Assembly: GCA_001972305.1 (NCBI GenBank) | Contig: BDDD01002270.1 | Coordinates: 1-64,000, forward strand | Direction: 5' to 3' | DNA length: 64,000 bases | From: Cephalotus follicularis | Taxonomy: Eukaryota; Streptophyta; Magnoliopsida; Oxalidales; Cephalotaceae | In this document: positions 44,241-56,212 of the stretch, piece after piece | How the letters are laid out: each line of letters opens with the position of its first letter | Numbering within the stretch: the first letter of the stretch is position 1 | Made by a program: the position numbers and the translations under genes | Notes under the pieces: model-generated | The model's database searches: none | The model's input: only the letters and a program-made list of their open reading frames with translations | What the model was told of the DNA's origin: nothing

Positions 44241-46673
44241 GTCACGTCCCGATCCACGGGGAGTACTCCACAGTCGACACGTGACATACCGTCCATACAA
44301 TCCATCATCATACATCATAGCATACTATCCAAATACGCTATAAATTTAAAACTTCAATACATAATCATGCATGCGGAAACAACTGATCAATACTTGCATA
44401 GATGAACCCAACATAAACCATAATACATAACATCAATATATCTTCAGCACTGCCACAAGCTTGCAGGTCAACACACAGAATTCAAAATGCTTCTTATACA
44501 ACGACATTCTTATACAACCAGTCTCTTATACATAAGATAGAAAAAAGAAACAACATTGTTGACCATCCTGCTCTGCAAACTATCCCATCTCATGTCGAGG
44601 CGTCCTCAGCACTTGTCCCTAAAATGTTGTGCCCATTTCGAGAATGGGTCAGCCAAACATGGCTATGTAGGTAATACTATATGCAATGAAGTGCAACAGA
44701 TATATACAGATATATGCATGGCATGTGAGATGCATGAATGCCAATTGTAGACAGCTTTAGTATACTAACCGTCCCTAAGCGATGGCATACTTGGCTAGTC
44801 CTAATCATGAAAGGACCATAGGCTTGCAGACACTCCATAAGTCAATCCATAATCATCCATGGGTCAAACAATCCATAAGGTCTGAGTACTGCTCTACCCC
44901 TCCGACCCGAGATAGTACTGTCACCGACTACCTACCTTTTCGGGGACGTAGCCGAGTAGGGTCAAGATAACATTGACCACATGATCCATACGATAAGGTT
45001 GGTTCACAATAGTCCCAGCTAACGATACGATAGGGCTTGTTCACAATGGTCCAAGCCAATGATACGATATTCTCATTGGTTCGCCCACAATGCGGTGGTC
45101 CCCGTAGGTCCACCCCTAAAGTGGGGTTCCGTAATCCCCATATGATATGGTCTAATACCTATAACCTTTATGATGGAAATGAAGATTATGAATGAGTTAT
45201 CTCGTTAGGTCTCAAATAATAACAAACAATCAATCATAACCATGACCATGTAATACCCGTAGCCCATGACCATGTAACCATTCAAATGATAGGGACCTGA
45301 CCATAAAGGATCGCGAAGGATTCATCCGCCAAAACCATTTAAAATCATTCCATAGCCAGTTCCATAACCATTTCTTGGTCCCTATCAGAGTTTATAAAAA
45401 CAATGGAGAGGAAGCCGAACTAGGATATTCGCGTCCAAACATTCCAATTGAACTAACCTAACCATTTATTGAAAACCACTTTAAAAATCCTTTTGAAGAT
45501 TGATTTGGAAAATCATTTGGTTTTAAGGAAGAGTTCACATAGGCTGCACGACCTTAGGGAGGCTTCCTATGGAACCCATTTGAAGATAAAAGGATTTGGA
45601 GTGGAAAAGGGGTTGAAAACATTGTGTTTTACAGAAAATAGGGTGCTAAGCGTTGACCCTTTGCTCCAAAGCGTCGATTGTTAGCGGCAAAGTGTCGACG
45701 GTTAAGGTGTTATACCTTAACCGTCGACCCTTGCACGAAGAGTCGATCGCTCAGCAACACATAAAGCGTCGACCATTGCGTTAGGCATCGACTGTTATCC
45801 CTTAAGGAAAGCGTCGACGGTTTCATGTAAGGCGTCAACGGTTAAGGATCGAATCCAAAAGCGTTGACAAATTGCACGAAAGCGTCGACTGACCCGCCAA
45901 GCGTCGAAGCTTTTGATCAAAGCGTCGACGGTCAGTCGGTAGCAGATAGTTCATCAACAGTTCGAAAAATCAATTCAAAACCAGTTTAAATCCATTTAAA
46001 TCGTTTAAAACTCGATCCAAAGGAAGCTAAAAGCCCCCTTATGGTCGGTTACAACTTTAAACACGTTTAAAACACCATTATCCATGCTCGTAACCCATAA
46101 TCGTGAAAGAGATAGGATAATAGGTCTATAAACGTACAATTCTCAATTCTCTCTTTGATTTCCATTTAAAGCCATAAACAGTCATAATGATAACCCTAAC
46201 TCATCCATATAACCTATATCCATCCATCTATAACCATATAAACATGCAATCCAATCAAACTGTATGGATTCAAAGCATATATGTAAAACCTACCTCAATT
46301 TCGTTGAGAACAAAGAACAAGCTGGTTGGCTGCTTGAATCCTTGTTCTGCTTCTCCCTTCAAGCTCTAAACTCTGCCACAAACCCAAAGACTCCATCCTT
46401 GCTCAATTCGGACCACTCTCTCTCTAACTCACTCTCTCTCTAAAATAGGAGCGAGAAATGAAAATGAGATTAAAAAGAGATAACTCATCTATATATAGAC
46501 ACCTTTGGGCGAAAACTTGGAAAACATGCCATAGGTTCTGATGAACCCCCATATCCCATAAACAGACATAAAAGTGACAAATACTATGTACAATCCATGA
46601 TATCCATCAATACAATATTGTACAATACCGTATAAATACAATCAAGTACAGACATCTATACTCGGGACTTACA
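44241..46673 (-). repeat. 2.4-kb gypsy-type solo LTR nested in the copia
   Basis: TGTCACGTCCCGATCC to CTCGGGACTTACA with perfect CCTCA duplications (44236-44240, 46674-46678). The minus strand carries TATA-like CTATATATAG (about 46489-46498) followed by a GA-rich leader, so minus orientation is preferred. End sequences resemble chromovirus LTRs. No coding domain is seen. Confidence 0.85.
45649..45932. repeat. Array of AGCGTCGACGG motifs in the gypsy solo LTR
   Basis: About 13 copies of AGCGTCGAC or one- to three-base variants start near 45649, 45670, 45691, 45719 (inverted), 45741, 45775, 45784, 45810, 45831, 45860, 45881, 45900 and 45921. Spacings of 19-22 bp are the most common. The core GTCGAC is a palindrome. 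Confidence 0.9.
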
Positions 46674-46714
46674 CCTCAGATCTCAATTGGACAGAGAGTT
46701 TCATGCTGATAACG

Positions 46715-46913
46715 TATTATAAACTAAAAGAAATCAAGTAACAAATAAAGAACTTAAGATAAAGCAAGATAGAATGAGAGACTATCTTATTATAAGTTAA
46801 AAACTTCATAACAATACATGTTTATTTATAATGGTTTAGGATTGTTGGAATAGAACATGGTTAGTGGAATAGTGAGGATTGGTAGAATAGTAATTTATAA
46901 TTATTTTATAAAA
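46715..46913 (-). repeat. 5' LTR of the deleted copia
   Basis: 199 bp; matches 41200-41396 with scattered substitutions. The primer-binding site lies directly left. Confidence 0.8.
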
Positions 46914-47654
46914 ATACCAGACTTTTTACATCAATATGCTAGTGTTGTGAATAATAATTCACGTTGATATATGATGACAACTTGCTATGAATTTGATAAT
47001 TGTCACTTTTGATTACCATTGCAATTATTATATGTATTGGTATGCCCATGTTCTATACATATATAATAAAGATTTATATAGGGTTTGTCATCACTTTAAT
47101 ATTTTTATATCAAAAACTAATCCTGAATTTTTATTATCAACCTTATAACATGGATTATTCGATTTTCAAATGTGTTTGATAATTGATTAATTTTATAAGT
47201 GGTTTTCCTGTTGTCTCGAATAACAATCGGACCAACATAAGTTTATTGTTTTGGACAATATAGAAAAATGTAAAACCATCTTATGTTGTGTTTGATGAAT
47301 TGTGACTAGTAATTTAACCAATGTTAATTAATGCTTATAAATCATTAAATAAAATTTATGTTTTAAGTAATGAAATAAATTATATTGTGCTTTTCGTTTC
47401 TACCCAACGGTGATGAGAGATGACCTCTGGAACTGTCATTAGTATATTATTAATCAAACCAACTAGGGTTAATAATATAAATGGACTGTTAATGACTTAA
47501 CTGAAATTTTATATTGGTGTTAAAATGAAAATTTCAGTATAGCTAACTGATAGTCTTACAGTTAATTTATGTGTATAGCCGATGATTGATGTATGTTTCT
47601 TCTGTGGAATTATAAAGTATTTTGTAAGCATGTTAATTTATGTAATTATACTGC
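46914..47654. other. AT-rich spacer, no gene seen
   Basis: No ORF or LTR recognised. It may include the lost 5' part of the copia to the right, but no primer-binding site was found. Confidence 0.5.
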
Positions 47655-49880
47655 AGCATTGAGTCCATCTATTATTTATAGATATCTATCTGGTATTGAG
47701 CATCTTAATGGGACTAACTTTCTCACCTAGAAAGAGCAAGTTGGCATTGTTCTGGGTGTGATAGGTTTGGACCATGAATTACGAATGAACGCCCTCGCTA
47801 CTATTACGACCCAAAACACCAATGAGCAAAATGCCACTTATAAAAAGTGAGAGCACTCTAATCGCATATCCCTTATGATAATGAAAAGCTCCTGGCAATT
47901 AGGGGAGCAATTCCTAATTCCAACAATGTTAAGACTTACCTTACTTTTGTGGAAGAGCAATTTAAGTACCAATGCTCATGCAAGCACCTTTATAACATAA
48001 ATGATCACCACTAAGTATGATAGGACCAGTCGTATGCGTGAGTATTATGATGATGAATGATATGGTTTCTAAACTTAAGGGCGTGGAAATGAAAATCTAT
48101 GAAGGTTTTCTTGTTCATTTTATTATGACTTCTACCTGCGCAATTTGGTCATTTCAAGATCAACTATAACACGCACAAAGAGAAGTAAAAAATGAGCGAG
48201 TTGATTCCATGTGTGTCCAAAAAAGAGGAAAGGCTTAAGATTGAAAAGCCTGATTTTGCTCACCTTACAATTGCTAGTCCAATGAGGAAATCCAAAGGCA
48301 ATGCCAAAAATAAAACGAAAGTGGATCATACAAAATTGTTGAATAAAGCAAGTGTATCTAGTACGAAGTCTGTGTAAGCTCCTAAGTGTCAATTATGTAG
48401 GAAAGTTGGACACGTAAGGAAGGACTGTAATGGATTCCAAAACTGGTCCGCTAAAAAGGGTAATAATTTTAATTTGATGATTTATGAATAGCAGTTTTTA
48501 ATTGATGCTATTTCATATACATGGTGGGTTGACACTGGTGCCACTATACGCATTACTAATTTTATGAAGGGATTCTTAACCGTGAGGAAGCTCCTAAAAG
48601 GTGAGCGAAACCTTAAAGTTGCTAATGGAGTGGAGGCTAATGTTGAAGCCGTTAGAACTCTTTATTTAGTTTTGAAGAGTGGTTTTATCCTCCACTTATA
48701 TGATATAGTTTATGTTTCTTGTTTAAGATGAAATTTGATATCTGTTTTCAGACTGACGCTTATGATTTTTCATTTAAGTTTAGTAAGAAAGGATTTAAAC
48801 TCTATCATAAATCTAATAAAGTTTGTTCTGACATTCTTGAGGATAATCTTTATAAATTATGTTTGGATGCTTCCTTCTGTGAATCTCTATTATCTATGAA
48901 TATGTGTGATGTTGCTCATAAATGTGGAACAAAGAGAAATTTAGGGGATGAGAACTCATCAAGATTATGACACTGTCGTCTAGGCTATATCTCAAGGGAT
49001 GGAGTGGAACGCCTCATAAAGGATGATGCTCTCCATCCATTAGACTTTTTTAATTTTAACCACTGTATTGAATGTATTAAAGGAAAATATGTTAAGGGGC
49101 GTAAGAAATGAGCCACTTGTAGTAAGGGACTTTTGGAGGTGATCCACACTGATATTTGTAGACCATTCTCTACTCCGAGCATATGTGGGCATAAATCATT
49201 CATCGCGTTCATTGATGATTATTCCCACTGTGGTTATGTGTACCCTATTCATGAAAAATATGAATCACTTGATAAATTTAAAATATTTAAGGCTGAAGTT
49301 GAAAATCAAGTTAAATTTAAAATTCAAATTGTGAGTCAGATAAAGACGGATAGTATAATGGTAAATACTCTGATACGGTCCGAAATCATGGCTCATTTGC
49401 TTTATTTTTACCAGAGAATGGCATCGTCGCTCAATAAACAAAGCCTGGTAATCCCCAGCAGAATGGTATAGCTGAGAGACGAAACTGTACCCTTATGGAT
49501 ATAGTACGAAGTATGATATGCAATTGTATTTTGCCAGAATTTTTGGGGGTGGAGGCCTTAAAGATAGCCACACATATTCTAAACTGGGTTCTTAGTAAGT
49601 CAATCCATAAATCCCCTTATGAACTGTACACGATGAGAAAAGTCAGTTTATGATACTTTAGAGTGTAGGAATATCCTGCAGAAGTTGAAATCTTTAATCC
49701 ACAAATTAGTCGTCATTTTATTGGTTATCTAGACAAACCTAAAGATTTTCGTTTTTATCGTCCCTCTCATACAACTAAAATTTTATTAGAGAACATGTTG
49801 CCAGCATGGGCCTAAGAGATAGTCTTTGGTTTTGTATAGGATATTTATGTAAATCTCAATTATGACTTAATTCTCGTTAT
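47655..49880 (+). pseudogene. Decayed copia gag, protease and integrase
   Basis: Gag begins near 47690 (SGIEHLNGTNFLT). A zinc knuckle CQLCRKVGHVRKDC is at about 48389-48430, a protease site WWVDTGATIRIT near 48521, integrase zinc finger CIECIKGKY near 49068, then EVIHTDICRPFSTPS and FIAFIDDYSHCGYVY (49135-49245), and QQNG-like and ERR segments near 49452-49480. RT is absent; the copy ends in unrecognised sequence before the 3' LTR. Many stops and frame changes. Confidence 0.8.
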
Positions 49881-50199
49881 GGAATAAATAGTTTATGTTT
49901 TCTCTAATGATGCGCACATAAGAACTTATAAACCAAACTCTTAAGGTTTGACCTTATGAATAAGTTAATGTGTTACTACTTATGTAAACTCTTGATTCAT
50001 ACCTATTATGCTTGTGGATCCAAGTAGGGAGGAGTGCTGATATTATAACAGGTGAGAGGCTTGTGATAATTGATAGTCACTTTGACTACATCAATTTAAA
50101 TTAGTACTTCCAATTGAACGAGATCCAAATTAATTTAATATTGTAATACTTGTGAGAATTATGTTGAAATTTGGAGTATCCTTCGATCAAGTAGGAGAA

Positions 50200-50618
50200 T
50201 GTTGGACCATCGTCCAATCCTAAGTGATCTGTCAATCTTCATATTTCAAGCTCACTTAAATTTGACCACTTATTTTACAGTCATGGTAACTTTAACGAAA
50301 CCGTTATAATATTTTAAAAGTATATTTGTCAATAGCATAATAAGAGTTTTAGAGTATTCTGTCTTTGATAGGAAGACAAATCCCTATAAATACAATAGAG
50401 TTTGATCATAGTCGTTATCTGAACATATTCTATTCTCTCTATTCTTGAGAGATTAAAAGCACCCATAATCATCCTTATGATTCAGAGAGACACTTCCGCA
50501 TCAAAATGTCTACTATGTAAAACTGTAAATTTTGTTATTATATATATTCTTATTTTATACGAATATTATAATATTGACCTAAATGTTTTTGATGTTACAA
50601 ACACCTAAATCTAATACA
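50200..50618 (+). repeat. 3' LTR of the decayed copia (or a solo LTR)
   Basis: TGTTGGACCATCG follows the purine tract AAGTAGGAGAA. Contains CCCTATAAATACAATAG (50391). Ends CTAATACA by comparison with the relative at 17557-17926. No 5' partner was found near 47650. Confidence 0.75.
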
Positions 50619-52055
50619 ATCCCCTGTATGCACTCATCTATATATCCAATATTATTTTCCACAAAATTAAGTAGTTTAATAATCCTAACTATGATCATAA
50701 TTTAATCATTGTTACAGATGCACTAAGTTTCTGCAGCATGATTCTGTTGTCAACGAAAAAAATATCATAATTTTTTTTTTTTTTTGACTTGTGTTTCTAT
50801 AGAGCCGTTGCAGGTTTGGTCACTCGAGACACTGTCAAATTGTTGGTTTGTGCGAGCAAGAGTGGGAATGGATGCATCATATCTGTTATTTGACACCCGA
50901 GTATCTCTTACCAGAATAAATGTTATAAATAAAAATTCATTAAGTTACAAAGTGTTATATCAAATGAGTCCTGACACTTTTCTGACTAGTCCAACATCCC
51001 CAATATTTGGAAAAATAGACCGGACGGCCACTCTTCCATAACGTCTGACATCATTCAGCTCCATAGCTCAAGCAACTTCAATTGAAGATTTCTCCTCCAG
51101 TCTCCTTATTCAATTATTTTCACAGTTATGTCCTCAGTTACATGTTTACAGATAATTAGCTTGGCACCCTTCACAACAGACTGAAAAACTAGTTCCCAAT
51201 ACTCCATTTTGATATCCACAAGACTAATTTCTTGCCCAGAAGAAAAGATGAATCTACAACTATAACAGCTCAAACCAACTCCGCTGGTCAAACAACTGGG
51301 TCATAAATATTGTATTATCAAAGGCATGAAATTATTAAGTGCAGTGAAATTCAGCCATTTACTCTCATCTATCTTTGAAACCTCAGGCAGTAATTCTCCA
51401 AACAGAATACAATCCATGTCTTCAGATTTAAAGATATGCATCCACATCAAAGATCCTCAAACACAAATAATCACAATAGTTCCACTTATATATATTGGTT
51501 ATCAAATAAATAATTTGTGAAAACAAATTTTCCACATTAACAATACCAACAGAATATCAATTAAGATCTGAATAAGCATGAAAATGAATCACACAAGTAC
51601 ACTGATAAAAGCAAAAGAGTCACGTATGTGCCCCGATAGTTCAAAGATCTTAGCTTGTTTCTTTACATATCTTCACAAGGTCACATAATCATATAAATAA
51701 TTAATGTTTAGATATTAGTCAGCTGATCCTATCAGATATCCACTATCTTTAATGACTAGTAAAGATGCATGCTGATCTCACAAACAGCAATTTAGTTGGC
51801 ACCTCATGCTAGTAGTAATTCATAAAAACCGATCTCATGTTACTCTCAACTTTAGAAGGTACATATCATATGATTTCATCCACTGTTATTAGTGAAAGCA
51901 TCAGAGAAACAACCTTTTTGCAACCAACAACGGCATCCCAGTAGAAGAGTATTTGCTGCTGCTAGTGGTAATAAATTCGTTTTTCAAGACTGACGGGTCA
52001 ATCTCTCCTTGATACTTCTAAAAGACAAAAACCAAGTCATAGGTTGCTCAACCAA
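50619..52055. other. Intergenic and 3' flank of the zinc transporter gene
   Basis: Mostly AT-rich. 51106-51520 contains a minus-strand frame with protein-like composition described separately. The last 100-150 bases probably include the MTP12 3' UTR. Confidence 0.5.
51106..51520 (-). pseudogene. Unassigned coding-like remnant
   Basis: The minus strand reads in one frame HIFKSEDMDCILFGELLPEV.. then, after one TGA, GQEISLVDIKMEYWELVFQS and ends KHVTEDITVKIIE. The composition looks like a real globular protein fragment rather than chance sequence, but I do not recognise the family. It may be a gene fragment carried by a transposon or the remains of a host gene. Confidence 0.25.
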
Positions 52056-54536
52056 TTATTTGAGGCACTCTACCTGCAAAGTCAAATCATTGACTCCAGC
52101 ATCATGTAATGTGTGTGATAAACATGCCTTCATGGAAGCTTTCTCAGCTTCTGTTGAGACATGAAGATGGAGAGTCCCCACGACATCAGTATTTGTTAAA
52201 CTCCACACATGCAATTTATGAATGCCGCGTATCCCCTTTTTCTTCATCACACCATTTAGAGCTTCTTTCAGATCCTGTTCATGTGCCCTGGGGACTCTTA
52301 GAAGCAAAATTTCCGCAGAATTTCTGAGTAATGGAATAACTGAAGATACAATTAAAACAGAAATAAATATTGAGCAGGCAGGATCAGAAACAAGCCACCC
52401 CTTGTACTTAATTAAGAGGGTAGATATGACAACTCCAACACTTCCCAATGTATCTGCCAGAACATGCAAGAAGATTCCTTCCATGTTGTGATCGATGTGA
52501 CTATGGTGTTTCTTTTTTGATTCTTCTACACTAGATTGTAAATTTCTCTGTTCAGAATCAGAATAATGACCGTGGCTGTGCAATCTGTGTGAACTTCCTG
52601 AAGAAATAAGGGAGAGGGGTTCATGGAAATGGTGGCCGGTATTATGATTATGATGGTGGTCATTGCATGCATGTTCATGAGCATTTTCATGGTGGTCATG
52701 ATGGTGAGCATGGTCATTGAGATCATGATGGTGAGCACAGTCATGGAGATGGTGATCCTCGCACTTGGTATTCTCCATGCTGTGATAGTCTCTACTACTA
52801 GGAGTGTTGACATGTTGACCATGAAAATGGACGTCATGGTCAGAACATGATTTTTCATGGGAAACAGTAATACATTCATGAACCGTGTTGTGATTTTCAT
52901 GATCATGCCCAACAACGTCGTGTGAATGATGGTGATCGTGGTGGGAATGTGAGCAAGAACCACCATGGGCATGATGATGCTCCTCATGAAAAAAAATCAA
53001 ACCAACCACATTCACAAGAAGGCCTCCAATCGAAACAGTCAACAAACTGTTAGTGGATATCTCCTGAGGGTCCAAAATCCTCTCAAGTGACTCCAACACA
53101 ATAAGTGCTCCAACCAAAACCAGAAAAACAGCATTAACATATCCTGAAAGAACCTCAAATCTCCCTCGACCATAATTAAACTGACTATTTGCGGGCAAAC
53201 GTGAAATATAAGATGCATATAGCCCAATTGCCAAAGCAGCGCAATCAAACAACATGTGGCATGCATCGGATATCAACCCGAGACTATTACTCATAAACCC
53301 CACAACAAATTCCACAACCATATAACCAGAATTAATCAAAAGGAAAACAGCAATCTTACGAGACTTCCTCTCACTCAAAATGTGTCTTATAGGCTTTAGA
53401 ACCACCGTCCAAACTGACTCTGAAGACTCCAACCCCAATTCGAGATGAGATGAATAAACAGGATCCAAATCTCTAACAGCAACATACAGCAGAAACCCAC
53501 AAAACAGCAATCCCCAAAGAGAGAGCTCGGGGAAGTAAAACAGCTCCAAAACTATAGTGCAAACAAAGGTAACCAAAAACTCTCTTTGAAAATCCTTAAA
53601 ACTCATCGACTTCTCGTCACTATAATTTTCACTCAACAAAACCCCGAAAACAACAGTGTTTGCTAAAGGCCAACCTAAATTACTAATCGAAACACCATCT
53701 TTACCACCATCAAGCATAATCAAACTCAAAACAGCAGGCACAAAAAGTATAGTTGTTGTCAAAAACAAGGAAATTAACCGAACCCGTTTACGACCAAGTT
53801 GCCTAATCGATCCCCAGTTCATCGAGACCCTCTCGTAACAACTCAAAAACCCAGATAAAAACGGAAGCAACATAGGCCAAATCCGAACACATTTCTCTCT
53901 AGGATACAACAAGAAACCCCATTTATCAATAAATGAAGTGGAAAATGGGAAACAATCAATCCGATCCCAACTCAAGGAAAACAAAAACAACCCAATAAAC
54001 AAAGCCAAAAACCCACGAACCTGGACCAATCCATTTAAGCTCCGGTTCGAGAAAAAGCCACGTGCAGCGACATTACCGGACAATTCGGCGAGGATCATGG
54101 CGGCGGTGCCGCAGAAGCGAAGGGCTTGGAATCGGAGGAGGAAGACGATGGCTAAGAGGGAGGATTTGAAGAGCAAGAGGCGGAGTTGGGGTTTGGAGAG
54201 GGAGGAAAGGGAGAGGGGAGTGTCGTTTTTGAAGGAGAAGGAGAGGAGGAAGGAAAGAAAGGAAACGAGGAAGGAAAAAGGGAAGAGAGAGAAGGAAGGG
54301 GAAGAGGAGCGGAGGAAAGGGAGGAGAGAGTAGAAGGAGCGGAGAGAGAAGAGGAGGATGAAGATGAAGGGAAGGGATGACTTAGGGGACGGTTTGGTGG
54401 AAGAGAGGCGGTGTTTGGAGGGAGTAGGGGTTGGGGTGCTGGGGTAGGGGTAGGGGTAAAGGAGGGGTCTTGGGGTGGAGGCGCGCTGTGGTACCGAGAG
54501 ACGGTGTGGGCGGTGTTGGTGGTGGTGAGAGTCCAT
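52056..54536 (-). CDS. MTP12: MTP12-like cation diffusion facilitator (ZnT5-type zinc transporter)
   Basis: A single uninterrupted 826-codon exon. ATG 54536 starts MDSHHHQHRPHRL. A Ser/Pro-rich head is followed by a long multi-helix N-terminal extension (to about residue 390), as in ZnT5/MTP12 and unlike short CDF proteins. The CDF core follows: HMLFD (about 425-429) and HVLADTLGSVG (about 691) carry the two His/Asp zinc sites of TM2 and TM5, both intact. Between them, residues about 515-685 form a very His-rich cytosolic loop (HHHAHGGSCSHSHHDHHHSH). The cytosolic C-terminal domain ends ...LTLQVECLK. In Arabidopsis MTP12 pairs with MTP5 to load zinc into the Golgi; the same role is inferred. 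Intronless with full family length (about 800 aa), so very probably functional. Confidence 0.95.
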   Translation of the reverse strand: MDSHHHQHRPHRLSVPQRASTPRPLLYPYPYPSTPTPTPSKHRLSSTKPSPKSSLPFIFILLFSLRSFYSLLPFLRSSSPSFSLFPFSFLVSFLSFLLSFSFKNDTPLSLSSLSKPQLRLLLFKSSLLAIVFLLRFQALRFCGTAAMILAELSGNVAARGFFSNRSLNGLVQVRGFLALFIGLFLFSLSWDRIDCFPFSTSFIDKWGFLLYPREKCVRIWPMLLPFLSGFLSCYERVSMNWGSIRQLGRKRVRLISLFLTTTILFVPAVLSLIMLDGGKDGVSISNLGWPLANTVVFGVLLSENYSDEKSMSFKDFQREFLVTFVCTIVLELFYFPELSLWGLLFCGFLLYVAVRDLDPVYSSHLELGLESSESVWTVVLKPIRHILSERKSRKIAVFLLINSGYMVVEFVVGFMSNSLGLISDACHMLFDCAALAIGLYASYISRLPANSQFNYGRGRFEVLSGYVNAVFLVLVGALIVLESLERILDPQEISTNSLLTVSIGGLLVNVVGLIFFHEEHHHAHGGSCSHSHHDHHHSHDVVGHDHENHNTVHECITVSHEKSCSDHDVHFHGQHVNTPSSRDYHSMENTKCEDHHLHDCAHHHDLNDHAHHHDHHENAHEHACNDHHHNHNTGHHFHEPLSLISSGSSHRLHSHGHYSDSEQRNLQSSVEESKKKHHSHIDHNMEGIFLHVLADTLGSVGVVISTLLIKYKGWLVSDPACSIFISVLIVSSVIPLLRNSAEILLLRVPRAHEQDLKEALNGVMKKKGIRGIHKLHVWSLTNTDVVGTLHLHVSTEAEKASMKACLSHTLHDAGVNDLTLQVECLK

Positions 54537-56212
54537 GGTGATGGTGGTGTTTTTGGTTTTGTGAAAGGGAAGTGTGCTTTGGAAACTTTTGACTCAACAC
54601 TCTCAAATCTGAACGTTCTCCATGGCTTCATGGAAATTGCCAAATTTCGACATTTCTTTCTTTCATGGTCTAAAATATATTTGATGACGAAGGAGAAGTC
54701 ATCAAATTTAATTCTGAAGATGAATTATTTGAAACAAAAAAAATTTATACCGTGATACAGAGTACGTAAACCGTATTATTAAGTAAAATTATATAAAAAT
54801 TTATTATTAATAAATTATTAAAATCATATAACAGATCATGTGTATTTTTAGAGTATAATAAATTTATACCAAACCATATAATTTCAAGTATTAAAATATA
54901 ATTGATAAAATTATATAATTTCAGTTATTAAAATAACATAATTTTAATTATTAAATATTTAAGATATAATAAATTTAGATGATTGTCGCATTAGAAATGA
55001 GGTAACAAGATAAATGTCTATTGTTTTTAATACTAGCGACGTACGATGCACAGATTCTTAAGATTAATATAAAATAATATAAAAAAAAATTACAATATTT
55101 ATTAGTGTGATAAATTTAAATTTTAAAGATAATACTTAAATTAAATAAAACATTCAGTATATAAATATTTACTTTGAAGTAGACAAAACAAATAAGATTG
55201 TTGAAGTAACGGTGAATATGAAGCACTTTAAAAAATAATATCTGAGTTAGATTAAAAACATAATATATATAATTGTTATTCTAATATACTGATACAATTT
55301 TAATGATAACTCGTTATATAATATATTAAGAACCTTGCTTTTCATAACATCACATTTGCAAAATTGGCTCTTATCTAAAAAAAGTGACATCAAAATATAT
55401 ATAAAATAATAAAATATTTATATTAACAATTTATTATGAAATAAGAATATATATATATATATACACACACGTGCTCGCGTACGCGCGCTTATAAATTACA
55501 AATCATTAAAATATTAGAAACTTGTGATATACAATGTCTATATTATATTCTCTATCATAACTCCTAGCTTGCAATTAACCATGGCATCAATTTTATTCAA
55601 TTAATTATTGTACTGATATAATTGTTTTTTTTTTTTTTTATGGAATCTAACTTTACAAAAGAGAATATACAAACAAATAAGATTTATGAGTACATATATT
55701 TGTTTGTTGTTAGCTTATCGCAATTAGTTTGGGATTGATGCATAATTGTAGTTATTGATGTATGTTTGTTCGTTGTTGTATATACAATAACTTATGTGGT
55801 AACTATTCAAAATTTAGGTGTGAGTTTTGAAATGTTATGTGTTAACTTTTGGACATATCAAAAATCGTAATTTTAAACTTATGAGGCATAAACTATTACT
55901 TTTATATATTAGAATTGGACTAGCATTCATACCTGTGCAAAACACATGAATTTGATTCAAATAAAACTAAGAAAAAACTTTAAAAAAAAAATAAAAGGTC
56001 ATAATTTTGATTAAAAAAAATAAGTAATAGATAAGTTTCCATTACATATATACTAAATTACGTAAATGTATAATATAACACTAGATGATTGAACAATCAT
56101 ACTTAATTACAATGGCATAAATAAAAAAATCATAGGAGATCAAAAGACTCAAAACTAAATAAATTCGTAAATCCCGATGGTATGAATCTGACATAAACTA
56201 CACAATATAAGT
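54537..56212. other. AT-rich region: MTP12 upstream side and degenerate repeats
   Basis: 54537-54760 should contain the MTP12 5' UTR and promoter. Beyond it the sequence is extremely AT-rich, with no gene. ACTAGCGACGTACGATGCAC (55034) and GGACTAGCATTCATACCTGT (about 55917) look like ends of old repeats. An alternating AT/AC/CG tract is at 55447-55490. Confidence 0.5.

Larger units (their letters stand above)
41200..46913 (-). mobile_element. Internally deleted copia element, TSD ATACC
   Basis: Short LTRs at 41200-41396 and 46715-46913 share TTATAAGTTAAAAACTTC-type sequence, TTTATAATGGTTTAG and GTTGGAATA. Flanks are ATACC on both sides (41195-41199, 46914-46918). The minus-strand primer-binding site CGTTATCAGCATG is at 46702-46714. 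Gag and protease are missing: integrase sequence is joined to the leader. A gypsy-type solo LTR sits in this junction. Confidence 0.85.

Noticed and set aside
44928..45113. Short ORFs within the gypsy solo LTR (44241-46673)
   Set aside because: No known domain; the sequence has LTR ends, a TSD and no sign of an internal coding region.
52526..52987. Met/Ile/Thr-rich ORFs over the His-rich loop
   Set aside because: Frame-shifted translations of CAT/CAC repeats in MTP12.
54152..54643. 163-codon minus-strand ORF and plus-strand ORFs over the MTP12 start
   Set aside because: Ser/Pro- or Glu/Lys/Arg-rich shadows of the Ser-rich coding sequence of MTP12; the 826-codon frame carries the family motifs.
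55447..55490. AT/AC/CG alternating tract as a possible Z-DNA regulatory element
   Set aside because: Simple-sequence tract in AT-rich DNA far from any gene start; no further support.
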